A stretch of DNA of 64,000 nt, taken from assembly GCF_007197755.1 (NCBI RefSeq), contig NZ_CP041636.1, positions 3,012,001-3,076,000 on the forward strand. The letters are read 5' to 3'. The notes beneath the pieces were generated by a model. That model made no database searches. It saw nothing but the letters and a program-made list of their open reading frames with translations, and was not told the origin of the DNA. The position numbers and the translations under genes were made by a program. Source of the stretch: Ferrovibrio terrae. GTDB lineage: Bacteria; Pseudomonadota; Alphaproteobacteria; Ferrovibrionales; Ferrovibrionaceae. Positions 1 through 8,913 of the stretch are shown in pieces. How positions within the stretch are numbered: the stretch's first letter is position 1; every line of letters starts with the position of its first letter.

Positions 1-114
1 GGTGTCGGGCAGCGGATTGACGGGCGACCAGCCGCGGATCTCCTGGATCTGCAGCAGTGGCAGGGCATAGGCCTGATCGCTGACGTTGACGAGCAAGACA
101 TCATAGGTGCTCAT
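1..114 (-). CDS. CheW-like chemotaxis adaptor (partial, 5' end only)
   Basis: Only the first 38 codons are present; the gene runs off the left edge. The visible N-terminus has the pattern YALPLLQIQEIRGW followed by NPLPDT, which matches the start of CheW-domain proteins, where a hydrophobic strand leads into a V/I-QEIRG...P-P segment. CheW proteins are cytoplasmic couplers between chemoreceptors and the CheA kinase. The ATG lies two bases after the stop codon of the chemoreceptor gene at 117-2180, so receptor and adaptor are probably one transcript. A CheV-type or multi-domain protein starting with a CheW domain cannot be excluded because the rest is missing. Confidence 0.75.
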   Translation of the reverse strand, partial: MSTYDVLLVNVSDQAYALPLLQIQEIRGWSPVNPLPDT

Positions 115-116
115 GA

Positions 117-2180
117 TCAGAAATCCTGCCAGTCGTGATTGGCGGCCTGCGGCTGCGCCGTCGACCGTGCGGCAGGCTTTGCCTGTGCCGTGGTTCGCAT
201 GGCCGGCTTTTGCGCAGCGGCCGTTTTCAGGGGAACCACCTGGGCGGGCTTGCTGTGACGGGTCGTCGCGGTGTCCCCGATCTTGAAGAAACTGACCAGG
301 CGGGCGAGGTCGGAGGCCTGCTGCGACAGCGATTGCGCCGAGGCCGAGGTCTCTTCCACCAGAGCACCGTTGCGCTGGGTCATTTCGTCCATGCTGCCGA
401 CGGCGGTGTTGACCTGCTCCAGGCCGGTGGCCTGTTCACGGCTGGCGGCGGCGATTTCCGAGACGATGTCGGTGACCTTCTTAACCGCCGAGACGATCTC
501 GGTCAGGCTCTCGCCGGCCTGGCCGACCAGCTTGCCGCCTTCGCGGACCTGGCCGTTCGAGGCACTGATCAGGGTCTTGATCTCGCGGCTGGCATCGGCT
601 GAACGCTGCGCCAGTGCACGCACTTCCTGGGCGACGACGGCAAAACCTTTGCCGGCTTCGCCGGCGCGGGCCGCTTCCACCGAAGCGTTGAGCGCCAGCA
701 GGTTGGTCTGGAAGGCGATCTCGTCGATCAGACCGACGATGTCGCTGATCTTCGCGGCCGAGCCCTCGATCTGACCCATTGCCGTCACCACATTGCCCAT
801 TACCGCGCCGCCCTTGTCGGCCGCATCGCGGGCGACGGCAGCCAGTTGGCTGGCAGCCTGGGCATTGTCGGCATTCTGCTTCACGGTGGCGGTGATCTCA
901 TGCATCGAGGCGGCGGTTTCCTCGATGGAGGCGGCCTGGCTTTCCGTGCGGCTGGCGAGATCCTGGCTGCCGGTCGAGATTTCGGCGGCGGCTTCCTTCA
1001 CCGCAGCTGCACTCTGGTTCAGGTCGCCAGCGATGTCGCGCAGCTTCTCGGCCATCGTGTTGACGCCAGACTTCACCTTGCCGAACACGCCATGGTAGTC
1101 GCCACGGATGTCTTTGGTCAGGTCGCCTTCCGCCATGCTGGCGGTGATAGTGGCCAGTTCGCCGGTCACCTGCTGCAGCATTCCGGTCAGACCGTTCAGC
1201 TGCTTGCTGATGTCGAGCAGGAAGCCCTCCTTGTCGGTTTCGTTGAGCCGGATATCCAGCTCGCCGCCCGACACCTTGGTGCAGAGCTGGCCGATCTCCG
1301 CGATGGCATTGCGCTCGCGCGCCGCTGTGGCGTTGCGCTGTTCCTCAGCCACACGACGCTGCTCGGCGATATCTGCTTCGGCCTGCTGGCGGGCAATCAT
1401 GTTGTCCTTGAAAACCTGCACGGTCTTGGCCATCACGCCGATCTCGTCGCCGCGACCGGTACCGAATACCTCGGCTTGCGTATTGCCGTCTGCCAGGATT
1501 TTCATGCCTGCTGCGAGGCGATTGATCGGACGCGAGATCGTCAGCATGGAAATGCCAAATCCAAGCAGCAAGGTGCCGACAATGATAGCGGCAGAGAAGC
1601 CGATCAACAGGTAAGTCTCGGTGATAATGTAGCCGTCGAGTTTGTGCCCGATCTCATTGATACCCTTGTCGTTGCGTGCGATAGCCTCGTCGAAGGATTT
1701 CTCAAGGTCGGTGCGCAGCTTGACATACTGCGCCTGATTGCCGAATTCGCGAGCGGCGCTGCCGCCCTTGTCGAGTGCGATGCGGGCGACCTCGCGGCGA
1801 TAATTGGCGAAATCCAGCATCAGCTGCTTGCGCGCGGCAAAAGCGGACCGCCGGTCCGCTGGCTGGGCCGCTTCATAGGGCAAGATCACCTTCTCGAAAC
1901 GCTCGGTCGCAGCGATCAAACTGGCGGCCATGGTCTTGATTTCGGTGGCATCAGTCGATGCGTAGATGGCGCGCGCCTCGGCCGCAGTCTCGTTCATGGC
2001 ATTGGCAGCCTTCAGCGCATACAGCGCCCGATCCGACATGCTCTGCATGTCGTTGACGTTTTCGTCGAAGGTGCGTAGGCCGTTCAGGCCGATCAGCGTG
2101 ACGCCGACCAGACCGCCGGTGAACAGTAGCAGGATCGCGATGATCCGTGTGCCGATCTTGAGATTGTTGAAGAACTGCAT
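117..2180 (-). CDS. methyl-accepting chemotaxis protein with CheR-tether tail
   Basis: A 687-residue transmembrane chemoreceptor. A first membrane helix lies at about residues 9-30, a helical periplasmic domain to about 188, and a second membrane helix at about 190-215. A HAMP domain and a second HAMP-like linker (about 335-385, with AEGDLTKDIRGDYHG) follow. The long signalling hairpin has the conserved tip [19 protein letters not shown]. The protein ends in DWQDF, which resembles the WxxF pentapeptide (NWETF in E. coli) that tethers CheR/CheB; the other receptors in this window lack it. The start is supported by a GGGGAAAATC ribosome site. It precedes the cheW-like gene by two bases, suggesting an operon. 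Ligand unknown. Confidence 0.93.
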   Translation of the reverse strand: MQFFNNLKIGTRIIAILLLFTGGLVGVTLIGLNGLRTFDENVNDMQSMSDRALYALKAANAMNETAAEARAIYASTDATEIKTMAASLIAATERFEKVILPYEAAQPADRRSAFAARKQLMLDFANYRREVARIALDKGGSAAREFGNQAQYVKLRTDLEKSFDEAIARNDKGINEIGHKLDGYIITETYLLIGFSAAIIVGTLLLGFGISMLTISRPINRLAAGMKILADGNTQAEVFGTGRGDEIGVMAKTVQVFKDNMIARQQAEADIAEQRRVAEEQRNATAARERNAIAEIGQLCTKVSGGELDIRLNETDKEGFLLDISKQLNGLTGMLQQVTGELATITASMAEGDLTKDIRGDYHGVFGKVKSGVNTMAEKLRDIAGDLNQSAAAVKEAAAEISTGSQDLASRTESQAASIEETAASMHEITATVKQNADNAQAASQLAAVARDAADKGGAVMGNVVTAMGQIEGSAAKISDIVGLIDEIAFQTNLLALNASVEAARAGEAGKGFAVVAQEVRALAQRSADASREIKTLISASNGQVREGGKLVGQAGESLTEIVSAVKKVTDIVSEIAAASREQATGLEQVNTAVGSMDEMTQRNGALVEETSASAQSLSQQASDLARLVSFFKIGDTATTRHSKPAQVVPLKTAAAQKPAMRTTAQAKPAARSTAQPQAANHDWQDF

Positions 2181-2324
2181 GATTTTCCCCTTGCCGGCCG
2201 TGGCAGTGCGGCCTGTTCTGAGTGACGAAAACTCAGGGGGGAATTTCGCGTAAGGCGTGTTTATGCGGAAGTTACTATCTGTTTCGCTGTGGTATCAGGT
2301 TCCGCAGGTGGGCTAATTTTTCAG

Positions 2325-3785
2325 TTAGTACGCGTCCGGAAGATGGTCGGACTGGATATGGTCGCTGAATTTGGTGAAGGCACTCTCGAAATGCAGCACC
2401 ACGCGACCGATGGGTCCGTGACGCTGCTTGCCGATGATCACTTCCGCCAGGTTGGCGATCTTGTCCATCCGTTCCTGCCATTGCAGGTGCTCGGGCGTGC
2501 CCTCGTTCGGCTGCTTGCGCATTTCATAATATTCATCGCGATACACGAACATCACGACGTCGGCGTCCTGCTCGATGGCGCCTGATTCACGAAGATCCGA
2601 CAGCTGCGGCCGCTTGTCGTCGCGGCTTTCCACCGCGCGGCTCAGCTGGGACAGCGCGATCACAGGCACGTTCAGGTCCTTGGCCAGCGCCTTCAGCGCC
2701 TGCGTCACTTCCGAGATTTCCTGCACTCGGTTGTCGTTGCGGCGAGAATTGCTGCCGCGCACCAGCTGCAGGTAGTCGACGATGATCATGCCGATATTGT
2801 TGGTGCGCTTCAGGCGGCGCGCGCGGCTGCGCAGCAGCGAGATCGAGATCGCGCCGGTATCGTCGACGAAGAAGGGCAACTGTGCCAGTTCCTTGGAGAC
2901 CGGCACGATCTGACGGGTGAATTCCTCGTCCGTGATGTCGCCGCGGCGCAGCTTTTCCGAGGCGATGCGGGTTTCTTCCGCCAGGATACGCGTGGCCAGC
3001 TGGTCGGACGACATTTCGAGACTGAAGAAGGCCACCGGCACGCCGGCCTTGGCCGCGTTGAACGCCATATTGGTGGCCAGCGAGGTTTTGCCCATCGAGG
3101 GACGGCCGGCGAGGATGATCAGATCGGACGGGTGCATGCCGCCCAGCATCTTGTCCATGTCGCGCAGGCCGGTGGTCACGCCGCTGAGGCCGCCCTTCTT
3201 CCAGGCCGCGTCGATATTCTTGATCGATTCCGCGATCGACTCCTTGAAGGAGACGAAGCCGCCTTCCGAGCTGCCTTCATCGGCGAGCTTGAACAGGCGC
3301 TGTTCGGTTTCCTCGATCTGGTGGTTGGCGCCTTCTTCCACCTTGGGATCGTAGGCGCGGTTGACCATTTCCTCGCCGATCGAGATCAGCTGGCGGCGCA
3401 AGCTGAGGTCGTGGACCACATGGGCGTAGTCTTCGGCGTTGATCACGGTGGTGGCGGCGGCGGCGAGGCGGGCGAGATAGGCAGTGCCGCCAGCCTTGGC
3501 GATCACCTCGTCGCGCTCGAAATAGGCCTTCAGCGTCACCGGATTGGCGATCTCGCCGCGCTCGATCAGCGTCAGCGCGGCCAGGTAGATGCGACGATGC
3601 GCCTCGTGGAAGAAATGCTCCGGCTGCAGGAAGCCGGACACCTTCATCGCGGCTTCGTTGTTCACCAGGATGGCGCCCAGCAGTTCCTGCTCGGCATCCA
3701 GATTGTGCGGCTGTGTACGGAAGGTCGGCTCAGAGGCGGCTGGATCGGCGGCGGTCAGGGGATTGAACGGGGTGACAACGGCCAT
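2325..3785 (-). CDS. dnaB: replicative DNA helicase DnaB
   Basis: A 486-residue hexameric 5'-3' helicase that unwinds DNA at the replication fork. The N-terminal helical domain (about 25-130) recruits primase. The C-terminal RecA-like ATPase has the Walker A loop GRPSMGKTS at 227-235 and the Walker B IIVDYLQLV, followed by the DnaB-type SQLSRAVESR and LRESGAIEQDADVV motifs. Length is typical. In many alphaproteobacteria dnaB follows rplI directly. Here a four-gene amino acid importer (4053-7025) sits between them, so dnaB probably has its own promoter in the 267-base gap upstream, where a DnaA-box-like TTATCCACC and a shared TCCACAGGCT motif are visible. Confidence 0.97.
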   Translation of the reverse strand: MAVVTPFNPLTAADPAASEPTFRTQPHNLDAEQELLGAILVNNEAAMKVSGFLQPEHFFHEAHRRIYLAALTLIERGEIANPVTLKAYFERDEVIAKAGGTAYLARLAAAATTVINAEDYAHVVHDLSLRRQLISIGEEMVNRAYDPKVEEGANHQIEETEQRLFKLADEGSSEGGFVSFKESIAESIKNIDAAWKKGGLSGVTTGLRDMDKMLGGMHPSDLIILAGRPSMGKTSLATNMAFNAAKAGVPVAFFSLEMSSDQLATRILAEETRIASEKLRRGDITDEEFTRQIVPVSKELAQLPFFVDDTGAISISLLRSRARRLKRTNNIGMIIVDYLQLVRGSNSRRNDNRVQEISEVTQALKALAKDLNVPVIALSQLSRAVESRDDKRPQLSDLRESGAIEQDADVVMFVYRDEYYEMRKQPNEGTPEHLQWQERMDKIANLAEVIIGKQRHGPIGRVVLHFESAFTKFSDHIQSDHLPDAY

Positions 3786-4052
3786 GTTGGATTTCTTCCC
3801 AGCCTGATTCTGACAGTCAGTTGCGTGACGCGGCGGTTACGGTTCTGTTGCGCCGTTCCGCCGCGGGCCGCATTAACAGCCAGTCGGGTCCACACTTCCA
3901 GTTCTCAATTCGATTGACAGCTTATTATCCACCTAAATCTGGCTGGGGATAAGTCGCTTTTGTAAGTCAGTGAGTTAGCAGAAGAAATCCACAGGCTACG
4001 CCTTTCGATCCCGGAGCTTGGCAGCCCATCTCCGAGTCGTGGCCAGGCTGGA
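3786..4052 (-). promoter_or_regulatory. dnaB upstream region with DnaA-box-like sequences
   Basis: A 267-base gap ahead of dnaB. On the + strand it contains TTATCCACC at 3925-3933 (8 of 9 matches to the DnaA box TTATCCACA) and TCCACAGGCT at 3988-3997. The latter 10-mer also occurs upstream of rpsF and lexA in the same orientation relative to the gene. I could not assign -35/-10 boxes with confidence and see no terminator for the upstream ABC operon. Confidence 0.35.
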
Positions 4053-4781
4053 TTACAGTACCGCGCCGAGGAACTGCCGCAGTTCGGGCGTCTGCGGCGC
4101 ATCGAACAGCTCGGCCGGCGGCCCGACTTCATGCACGCGGCCCTGATGCATGAACACCAGCAGGTCGGCGACCTCGCGGGCGAAGGCCATCTCATGGGTC
4201 ACCATGATCAGCGTCATGCCCTGGTCGGCCAGCGTTTTCACCACCTTCAGCACCTCGGCCACCAGCTCCGGATCGAGCGCGGAGGTGATCTCATCGCACA
4301 GGATGATCTTGGGTTGCATGGCCAGTGTGCGGGCAATTGCCACGCGCTGCTGCTGGCCGCCCGACAGCTTGTCGGGATAGGTGTCGAATTTCTCCGCCAG
4401 GCCGACCTTGGCCAGGCAGTCGCGCGCCAGCGCCTCGGAGGCCTGGCCCTGCGACTTGAGCACCACCATCGGCGCCAGCATGACGTTGCGGCCGGCGCTC
4501 AGATGCGGAAACAGGTTGAACTGCTGGAACACCATGCCGACGGTCTGGCGCAGCTCGCGCAAGGACCGCGCGTCCTCGCTCACCACCTTGCCGTCCACGG
4601 TGATCCGGCCGTCATTGTGGGTTTCGAGCCCGTTGATGCAGCGGAGCAGCGTGGACTTGCCCGAGCCGCTCTTGCCGATGATCGCGACCACCTGGCCGGC
4701 TTCGACCTTAAGATCGACGCCTTTCAGCACATGCAGGTCACCGAAGCGCTTCTCCACGCCATCAAGACGCACGAGCGACAT
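4053..4781 (-). CDS. polar amino acid ABC transporter, ATP-binding protein
   Basis: A 242-residue ATPase of the GlnQ/HisP family that powers a periplasmic-binding-protein-dependent amino acid importer. Visible motifs are Walker A GKSGSGKST (36-44), the signature LSGGQQQRVAIAR, Walker B IILCDEITSALDPE and the switch histidine in MVTHEM. Its start overlaps the end of the upstream permease by 20 bases, indicating coupled translation. It is the last gene of a binding protein-permease-permease-ATPase operon (7025 down to 4053). The substrate cannot be fixed from sequence; glutamine/glutamate or a related polar amino acid is the family default. Confidence 0.93.
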   Translation of the reverse strand: MSLVRLDGVEKRFGDLHVLKGVDLKVEAGQVVAIIGKSGSGKSTLLRCINGLETHNDGRITVDGKVVSEDARSLRELRQTVGMVFQQFNLFPHLSAGRNVMLAPMVVLKSQGQASEALARDCLAKVGLAEKFDTYPDKLSGGQQQRVAIARTLAMQPKIILCDEITSALDPELVAEVLKVVKTLADQGMTLIMVTHEMAFAREVADLLVFMHQGRVHEVGPPAELFDAPQTPELRQFLGAVL

Positions 4782-5418
4782 TCAGCCTCCTTTCCAGCCG
4801 GCGGCTGAGCAGCGACAGGGGGAAACACAGGGCGAAATACAGCAGCGCGACCAGGCCATAGACCAGGAAAGACTGGAAGGTGGCGTTGTTGATCATGGTG
4901 CCGGCCTTGGTCAGCTCGACGAAGCCGATGATCGAGGCCAGCGCCGTGCCCTTCACCACCTGCACGGCGAACCCCACCGTAGGCGCGACGCCGATGCGCA
5001 TGGCCTGCGGCAGGATCACATAGCGCATCTGCTCGGGATAGGTGAGTGCGAGGCTGGCACTGGCCTCCCACTGGCCTTTCGGGATCGCCTCGACGCAGCC
5101 GCGCCAGATCTCGCCCAGGAATGCGGACGTGTAGAGCGTCAAGGCAATGGCGGCGGCGGCCAGTGGCGGCACATTCAGCCCGATCAGCGACAGACCGAAG
5201 AAACACAGGAACAGCTGCATCAGCAGCGGCGTGCCCTGCAGCACCTCGATATAGATGCGCGCCCCCCAGCGCGGGCCGGGTGATTTCGAAATCCGCGCGA
5301 CGCAAACCAGAAGCCCGACAATGGCGCCGCCGATGAAGGCGATCAGCGACAGCAGCACGGTCCATTGCGCCGCCAGCAGCAGGTTGCGCAGGATGTCCCA
5401 GAAGGTGAACTGCACCAT
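4762..5418 (-). CDS. polar amino acid ABC transporter, permease
   Basis: A 218-residue inner-membrane permease of the HisM/HisQ type. It has several hydrophobic helices and the EAA-loop region (EASASLALTYPEQMRYVILPQ) that docks on the ATPase. The family signature around FLGEIWRGCVEAIPKGQWEA is present. It overlaps the ATPase gene by 20 bases and starts four bases after the stop of the second permease, so the two permeases are expected to form a heterodimeric channel. Length is normal for the family. Confidence 0.92.
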   Translation of the reverse strand: MVQFTFWDILRNLLLAAQWTVLLSLIAFIGGAIVGLLVCVARISKSPGPRWGARIYIEVLQGTPLLMQLFLCFFGLSLIGLNVPPLAAAAIALTLYTSAFLGEIWRGCVEAIPKGQWEASASLALTYPEQMRYVILPQAMRIGVAPTVGFAVQVVKGTALASIIGFVELTKAGTMINNATFQSFLVYGLVALLYFALCFPLSLLSRRLERRLNVARAS

Positions 5419-5422
5419 GGCC

Positions 5423-6085
5423 TCAGGCCTTCCGGAAGACGCGCTGGCCGATCAGGCGGAACACCTGGCGGAAACCGAGCGCGAGCAGGAGGTAGAGGCC
5501 GGTGATGACGAAATAGACCTCGAAGCTGCGGAAGTTGCGCGACTGGATGAAATTGCCGGCAAAGGTCAGTTCCTCGGCCGAGATCTGCGACACCACCGAC
5601 GAGCCGAGCATGACGATGATGAATTGCGAGGTCAGCGCCGGATAGATTTTCTCCAGCGCCGGCAGCAGCACGACATGGCGGAACACCTGCCAGCGCGTCA
5701 TGGCAAGACTCAGTCCGGCTTCCCACTGGCCCTTGGAAATCGCGTCGATGCCGGCGCGCACGATCTCGGTGGCGTAGGCGCCGAGATTGACCACCATGGT
5801 CAGCAGCGCGGCCTGGCCGGCGGTCATCTTGATGCCCATCTGCGCCAGTCCGAAGTAGAGGAAGAACAGCTGCACGATGAAGGGCGTATTTCGGATCAGT
5901 TCGACATAGGCCGTCGCCAGCCAGCGCACAGGCGTGATCTGCGAATTGCGGCCCAGCGCACCGGCGATGCCGACGATCAGCCCCAGCATGGTGGAGATCG
6001 CGCTGAGCTGCACCGTCAGCCAGGCGCCGCGCAGCAGCAGGTCGGCATAGGCGAAGACATCGGCGAAGTGGAAGGTGTAGTTCAT
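5423..6085 (-). CDS. polar amino acid ABC transporter, permease
   Basis: A 220-residue membrane permease paralogous to its downstream neighbour. Several membrane helices are visible, with the motif ATEIVRAGIDAISKGQWEAG and an EAA loop (GLSLAMTRWQVFRHVVLPA-like). It is the first membrane gene after the binding protein. The 124-base space between them carries a large GC-rich palindromic repeat (6108-6178) that could stabilise the binding-protein mRNA relative to the permease part. Its partner is the permease at 4762-5418. Confidence 0.92.
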   Translation of the reverse strand: MNYTFHFADVFAYADLLLRGAWLTVQLSAISTMLGLIVGIAGALGRNSQITPVRWLATAYVELIRNTPFIVQLFFLYFGLAQMGIKMTAGQAALLTMVVNLGAYATEIVRAGIDAISKGQWEAGLSLAMTRWQVFRHVVLLPALEKIYPALTSQFIIVMLGSSVVSQISAEELTFAGNFIQSRNFRSFEVYFVITGLYLLLALGFRQVFRLIGQRVFRKA

Positions 6086-6107
6086 GCCGGGTTCAGCAAA
6101 AGAAAAC

Positions 6108-6178
6108 GGGACCCCGGCTCAAGGCCGGGGTGACGGTTTAAACCAGGGATCGTCACCCCCGCGAAAGCGGGGGCCCCA
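6108..6178. repeat. dispersed GC-rich palindromic repeat (copy 1)
   Basis: Two hairpin-forming elements in opposite orientation lie between the binding-protein gene and the first permease of the amino acid importer. The first is GGACCCCGGCTCAAGGCCGG followed by GGTGACG; the second is CGTCACCCCC-GCGAAA-GCGGGGGCCCC. Related sequences lie at 11251-11342, 50425-50525 and 52847-52981. The family theme is a TCA-containing GGGTCAAGCCC-like loop stem flanked by GTCA(T/C)CC and GGGATCC-like ends, reminiscent of REP elements. Position inside an operon suggests an mRNA-stability role, which is inference. Confidence 0.7.
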
Positions 6179-6209
6179 TTTAGTTTTCGAGTGAGCCTGT
6201 TCAAGCCAC

Positions 6210-7025
6210 TCAGCTCGGCAGGTCGCCGGTCAGCGGCTGGCCCAGCCATTTCTGGCTGATCTTGCTCAGGCTGCCATCGGTCTTGGCGGCGGCGATGATC
6301 TTGTTCACCTCGGCCAGCAGCTTGGGCTCGTCCTTGTTCAGGCCGATAAAGCAGGGCGACTCCTTGATGATGAACTTGGTCTCCGGCTTGTTCGGCGGGT
6401 TGCGCGCGATGATCGCGGCCGCGACCACATTGCCGGTGGCGATCAATTCGGTCTGGCCCGACAGGAACGCCGTCATCGTGGTGTTGTTGTCCTCGAAGCG
6501 TTTGATGTCGGCGCCTTCGGGCGCGATCTTGGTCAGCTCCAGGTCTTCCAGCGCGCCGCGCGTGACGCCGATGGTCTTGCCCTTCAGGTCGGCGGCGGAT
6601 TTCACCGCGGTCTTGGCCGGAGCGAACACGCCAGAGAAGAACGGCGCGTAAGCGGCCGTGAAGTCGATCGCTTTCTCACGCTCCGGGTTCTTGCCCAGGC
6701 TGGAAATTACCAGATCGACCTTCTTGGTCTGCAGATAGGGCAGGCGGTTGGCCGAGGTCACCGGCACCAGTTCCAGCTTCACCTTCATCTTGTCGGCGAT
6801 CAGTTGCGCCATGTCGATGTCATACCCCTGCGGCTTCAGGTCGGTGCCGACGCTGCCGAATGGCGGGAAGTCCTGCGGCACGGCAATGCGGATCACCTTG
6901 GCCTTCATGATGTCGTCCAGCGCATCGGCATGGGCCGGCGTGGACAGCGAGGCCAGGGGCGCGGCGGCAATGGCGGCGGCCAGCAGGACAGAACGGCGGG
7001 AGAATGGGCGGAGGGAGAACGGCAT
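6210..7025 (-). CDS. amino acid ABC transporter, periplasmic substrate-binding protein
   Basis: A 271-residue solute-binding protein of family 3 (GlnH/HisJ type) that captures the amino acid in the periplasm. I chose the ATG at 7025 because an AAGGGA ribosome site precedes it and translation begins with a signal peptide (SRRSVLLAAAIAAAPL...AHA) that has a Tat-like twin arginine. The mature part shows the family's VIRIAVPQDFPPF start, GYDIDMAQLIADKM, and the VTSANRLPYLQTKKVDLV region that contacts the ligand. It is the first gene of the importer operon. An upstream in-frame start would add 28 residues before the signal peptide and is unlikely. Confidence 0.92.
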   Translation of the reverse strand: MPFSLRPFSRRSVLLAAAIAAAPLASLSTPAHADALDDIMKAKVIRIAVPQDFPPFGSVGTDLKPQGYDIDMAQLIADKMKVKLELVPVTSANRLPYLQTKKVDLVISSLGKNPEREKAIDFTAAYAPFFSGVFAPAKTAVKSAADLKGKTIGVTRGALEDLELTKIAPEGADIKRFEDNNTTMTAFLSGQTELIATGNVVAAAIIARNPPNKPETKFIIKESPCFIGLNKDEPKLLAEVNKIIAAAKTDGSLSKISQKWLGQPLTGDLPS

Positions 7026-7217
7026 GATCTTGTCCCTTGGTGGAAGCGCCGGGCAGTCCGGCTTCACACTCCGTGTCGCAAGAAGCATGCCGGGGCATTT
7101 TCTGGGCAAATGCGGGCGGTTGCCGGTCGCTGACCGGATTGCAGTCAGGCCGGGGCTAAAAATTGAGCAGCAGGTGGGGAGGTGTAGAGAAGCCTTACCC
7201 CCACCGCTTCGCGACGG

Positions 7218-7260
7218 GGCCCTCCCTCTGCCGCTTGCGGGAGAGGGCTGGGGTGAGGGC
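7218..7260. repeat. CCCTCTCCCGC-type intergenic repeat
   Basis: Sequence of the form CCCTCC-CTCTGCCGCTTGCGGGAGAG-GGCTGGGGTGAGGG. The hairpin core with a GCTTGC loop and the GGGGTGAGGG end match a repeat scattered through many proteobacterial genomes, known here from general experience. Only one copy is seen in this window, downstream of rplI. Confidence 0.55.
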
Positions 7261-7282
7261 CTTCGCCCAGCACAAAGAAAAA

Positions 7283-7303
7283 GGCCCGCGCAGTGCGCGG
7301 GCC
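7283..7303 (-). terminator. rho-independent terminator of rplI
   Basis: Perfect 8-bp arms GGCCCGCG/CGCGGGCC with a CAGTG loop lie 31 bases past the rplI stop. On the transcribed (minus) strand the hairpin is followed directly by TTTTTCTTT. This closes the rpsF-rpsR-DUF2232-rplI operon and separates it from the importer operon and dnaB. Confidence 0.85.
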
Positions 7304-7333
7304 TCTTCCAGAGTTGATAAGGCGGAAAGGCGA

Positions 7334-7906
7334 TCAGGCCTTCTCGTCCTCGCCTTCGTCGCCTTTCTCGGCGTCTTCAGCGTCTTCGGCATCTTCATCG
7401 CCGTCCAGCGTGACGCCTTCGTCGAGCAGGCTCTCGGCCGCGACCTGCTTTTCGGCCTCGGACTCGGAGCGGGCAACGTTGACCTTCACTTCGACGGTCA
7501 CTTCCGGATGCAGGGCAGCCGACACGCTGTACACGCCGATCGTCTTGATCGGAGCGGTGAGCGCGATCTGCTGGCGGCTGGTCGTGAAGCCGGCGGCCGT
7601 GACGCCATCGGCGATGTCGCGGGCGCTGACCGAACCGAACAGCTGGCCGCTGTCGCCGGCCTGGCGCAGCAGGGTGATGGTCAGGCCGGCCATCTTGACG
7701 GCAACCTTTTCGGCTTCGCCCTTCTTGGCCAGGTTCTGGGTTTCGAGCTGCGCCTTCTGCTTCTCGTAAACCGCCTTGTTGGCTGCGGTGGCCCGCAGCG
7801 CCTTCTTGCGCGGCAGCAGGAAGTTACGGGCATAGCCGTCCTTCACGCGCACCACTTCGCCCATCTGACCGAGCTTTTCCACACGTTCAAGCAGGATGAC
7901 TTCCAT
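7334..7906 (-). CDS. rplI: 50S ribosomal protein L9
   Basis: A 190-residue ribosomal protein L9, the elongated large-subunit protein. The N-terminal domain [19 protein letters not shown]...[13 protein letters not shown] is the L9 signature and is followed by the long helix and C-terminal domain. The tail after about residue 150 is an acidic extension ([20 protein letters not shown]), longer than the roughly 150-residue E. coli protein. The chosen ATG overlaps the preceding DUF2232 stop in TAATG and has a GGAGAAG ribosome site. An earlier in-frame start is unsupported. It ends the operon at the terminator. Confidence 0.96.
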   Translation of the reverse strand: MEVILLERVEKLGQMGEVVRVKDGYARNFLLPRKKALRATAANKAVYEKQKAQLETQNLAKKGEAEKVAVKMAGLTITLLRQAGDSGQLFGSVSARDIADGVTAAGFTTSRQQIALTAPIKTIGVYSVSAALHPEVTVEVKVNVARSESEAEKQVAAESLLDEGVTLDGDEDAEDAEDAEKGDEGEDEKA

Positions 7907-8871
7907 TAGTTCTTCTCCTGGCTGGTTCCGGCCCCGGCGAAACGCCGGCGGAAACCCGCCCATTCTTCGATGAAACCCAGGATGACCACCAGTACACCGA
8001 CCAGTGCGCCAGCCACGACCAACGCCGCGTAGAAAGCGGCAAGAACCAGACCAGGCAGGGAAGCTCGCGCCGCCAGCCCATGAACCACCGCCAGCCCCTG
8101 CAGGAAGAAGGGGAAGGCGAGAATGGCAGCGACCGTGCCGCCGATGAAAGCAACGTCGCCCGGCAGCACCGCCGCCGCGACCAGCGCCGCCACCAGAGCC
8201 ACGGCCAGAGACCGCGACAGGGTGAACGAGCGATAGAGCGGGGTCGGCCGGCGGTTCTGCTTGAGCAGCACCGCCATACCCTGCGCGAGCGTACCGTTGA
8301 TCGTCATCATCACCAGCCAGCTGACGCCGAACACGGCCGGCATCAGCAGGGCAAGGCGCTTGGCCATCACCTCAAGATCCGCACCCTGGCCAGCACCCTG
8401 CTGCATCGCAGACAGGAACTGGGTCAGCAGCGGTTGCAGCATCGACGGCAGACCGCCTTCGCGGTCCGCAGTGAGCAGCAGGGCGATGCCAAACAGGCCG
8501 AGCGACCAGCCGGCGAGCCACAGCACCACACGACCGACCGGATACCATTCCAGTCCGTCGCTGACGTCTGCACCCGTCGAAGCCTCTGTGGCAGGACGGG
8601 CAAGCAGGGCCTGACGCACCACCACCGCGACCGGGGCCGCGAAGGTGACGAGATAGACGCCGCCGGCCAGCAGGCCATTGACTGCACTGACCAGCGTGCC
8701 CACCACGCCGGCAATCCCCACGGCGGTCACGCCATGGGTCAGGCCGGCGAAGAACAACGGCAGCGGTGCGAGATAGCCGAGCATGATGCCGAGCGGACCG
8801 CTTGCGGCGGTCAGAACGAGCACTGCACTGGCTATGCCTGCGAGGCTGCCGAAGATCAGGCTGCGGGTCAT
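7906..8871 (-). CDS. DUF2232 integral membrane protein
   Basis: A 321-residue protein with about eight hydrophobic helices, matching the DUF2232 (YybS-like) membrane proteins that lie between rpsR and rplI in many alphaproteobacteria. Function is unknown. The stop codon overlaps the rplI start by one base (TAATG), so its translation is coupled to rplI. It lies 42 bases downstream of rpsR. The location inside a ribosomal-protein operon is conserved, but I infer no ribosomal role from that. Confidence 0.85.
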   Translation of the reverse strand: MTRSLIFGSLAGIASAVLVLTAASGPLGIMLGYLAPLPLFFAGLTHGVTAVGIAGVVGTLVSAVNGLLAGGVYLVTFAAPVAVVVRQALLARPATEASTGADVSDGLEWYPVGRVVLWLAGWSLGLFGIALLLTADREGGLPSMLQPLLTQFLSAMQQGAGQGADLEVMAKRLALLMPAVFGVSWLVMMTINGTLAQGMAVLLKQNRRPTPLYRSFTLSRSLAVALVAALVAAAVLPGDVAFIGGTVAAILAFPFFLQGLAVVHGLAARASLPGLVLAAFYAALVVAGALVGVLVVILGFIEEWAGFRRRFAGAGTSQEKN

Positions 8872-8913
8872 GATTGCGAGGTCCGGTTCAATCCCCTTGC
8901 GGGGATCGTGGCC

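Larger units (their letters stand above)
7026..7333. other. intergenic region between rplI and the amino acid importer
   Basis: A 308-base stretch without a convincing gene. It contains the 5' leader and presumed promoter of the importer operon on the right-hand side of 7025. It also holds a copy of the widespread repeat with GCTTGCGGGAGAGGGCTGGG (7218-7260) and the rplI terminator (7283-7303). No further coding signal is visible. Confidence 0.6.

Noticed and set aside
846-2078. Long open frame opposite the first chemoreceptor (410 codons)
   Set aside because: It mirrors the coding frame of the receptor; the product has no recognisable motif and is rich in residues typical of antisense frames in GC-rich DNA.
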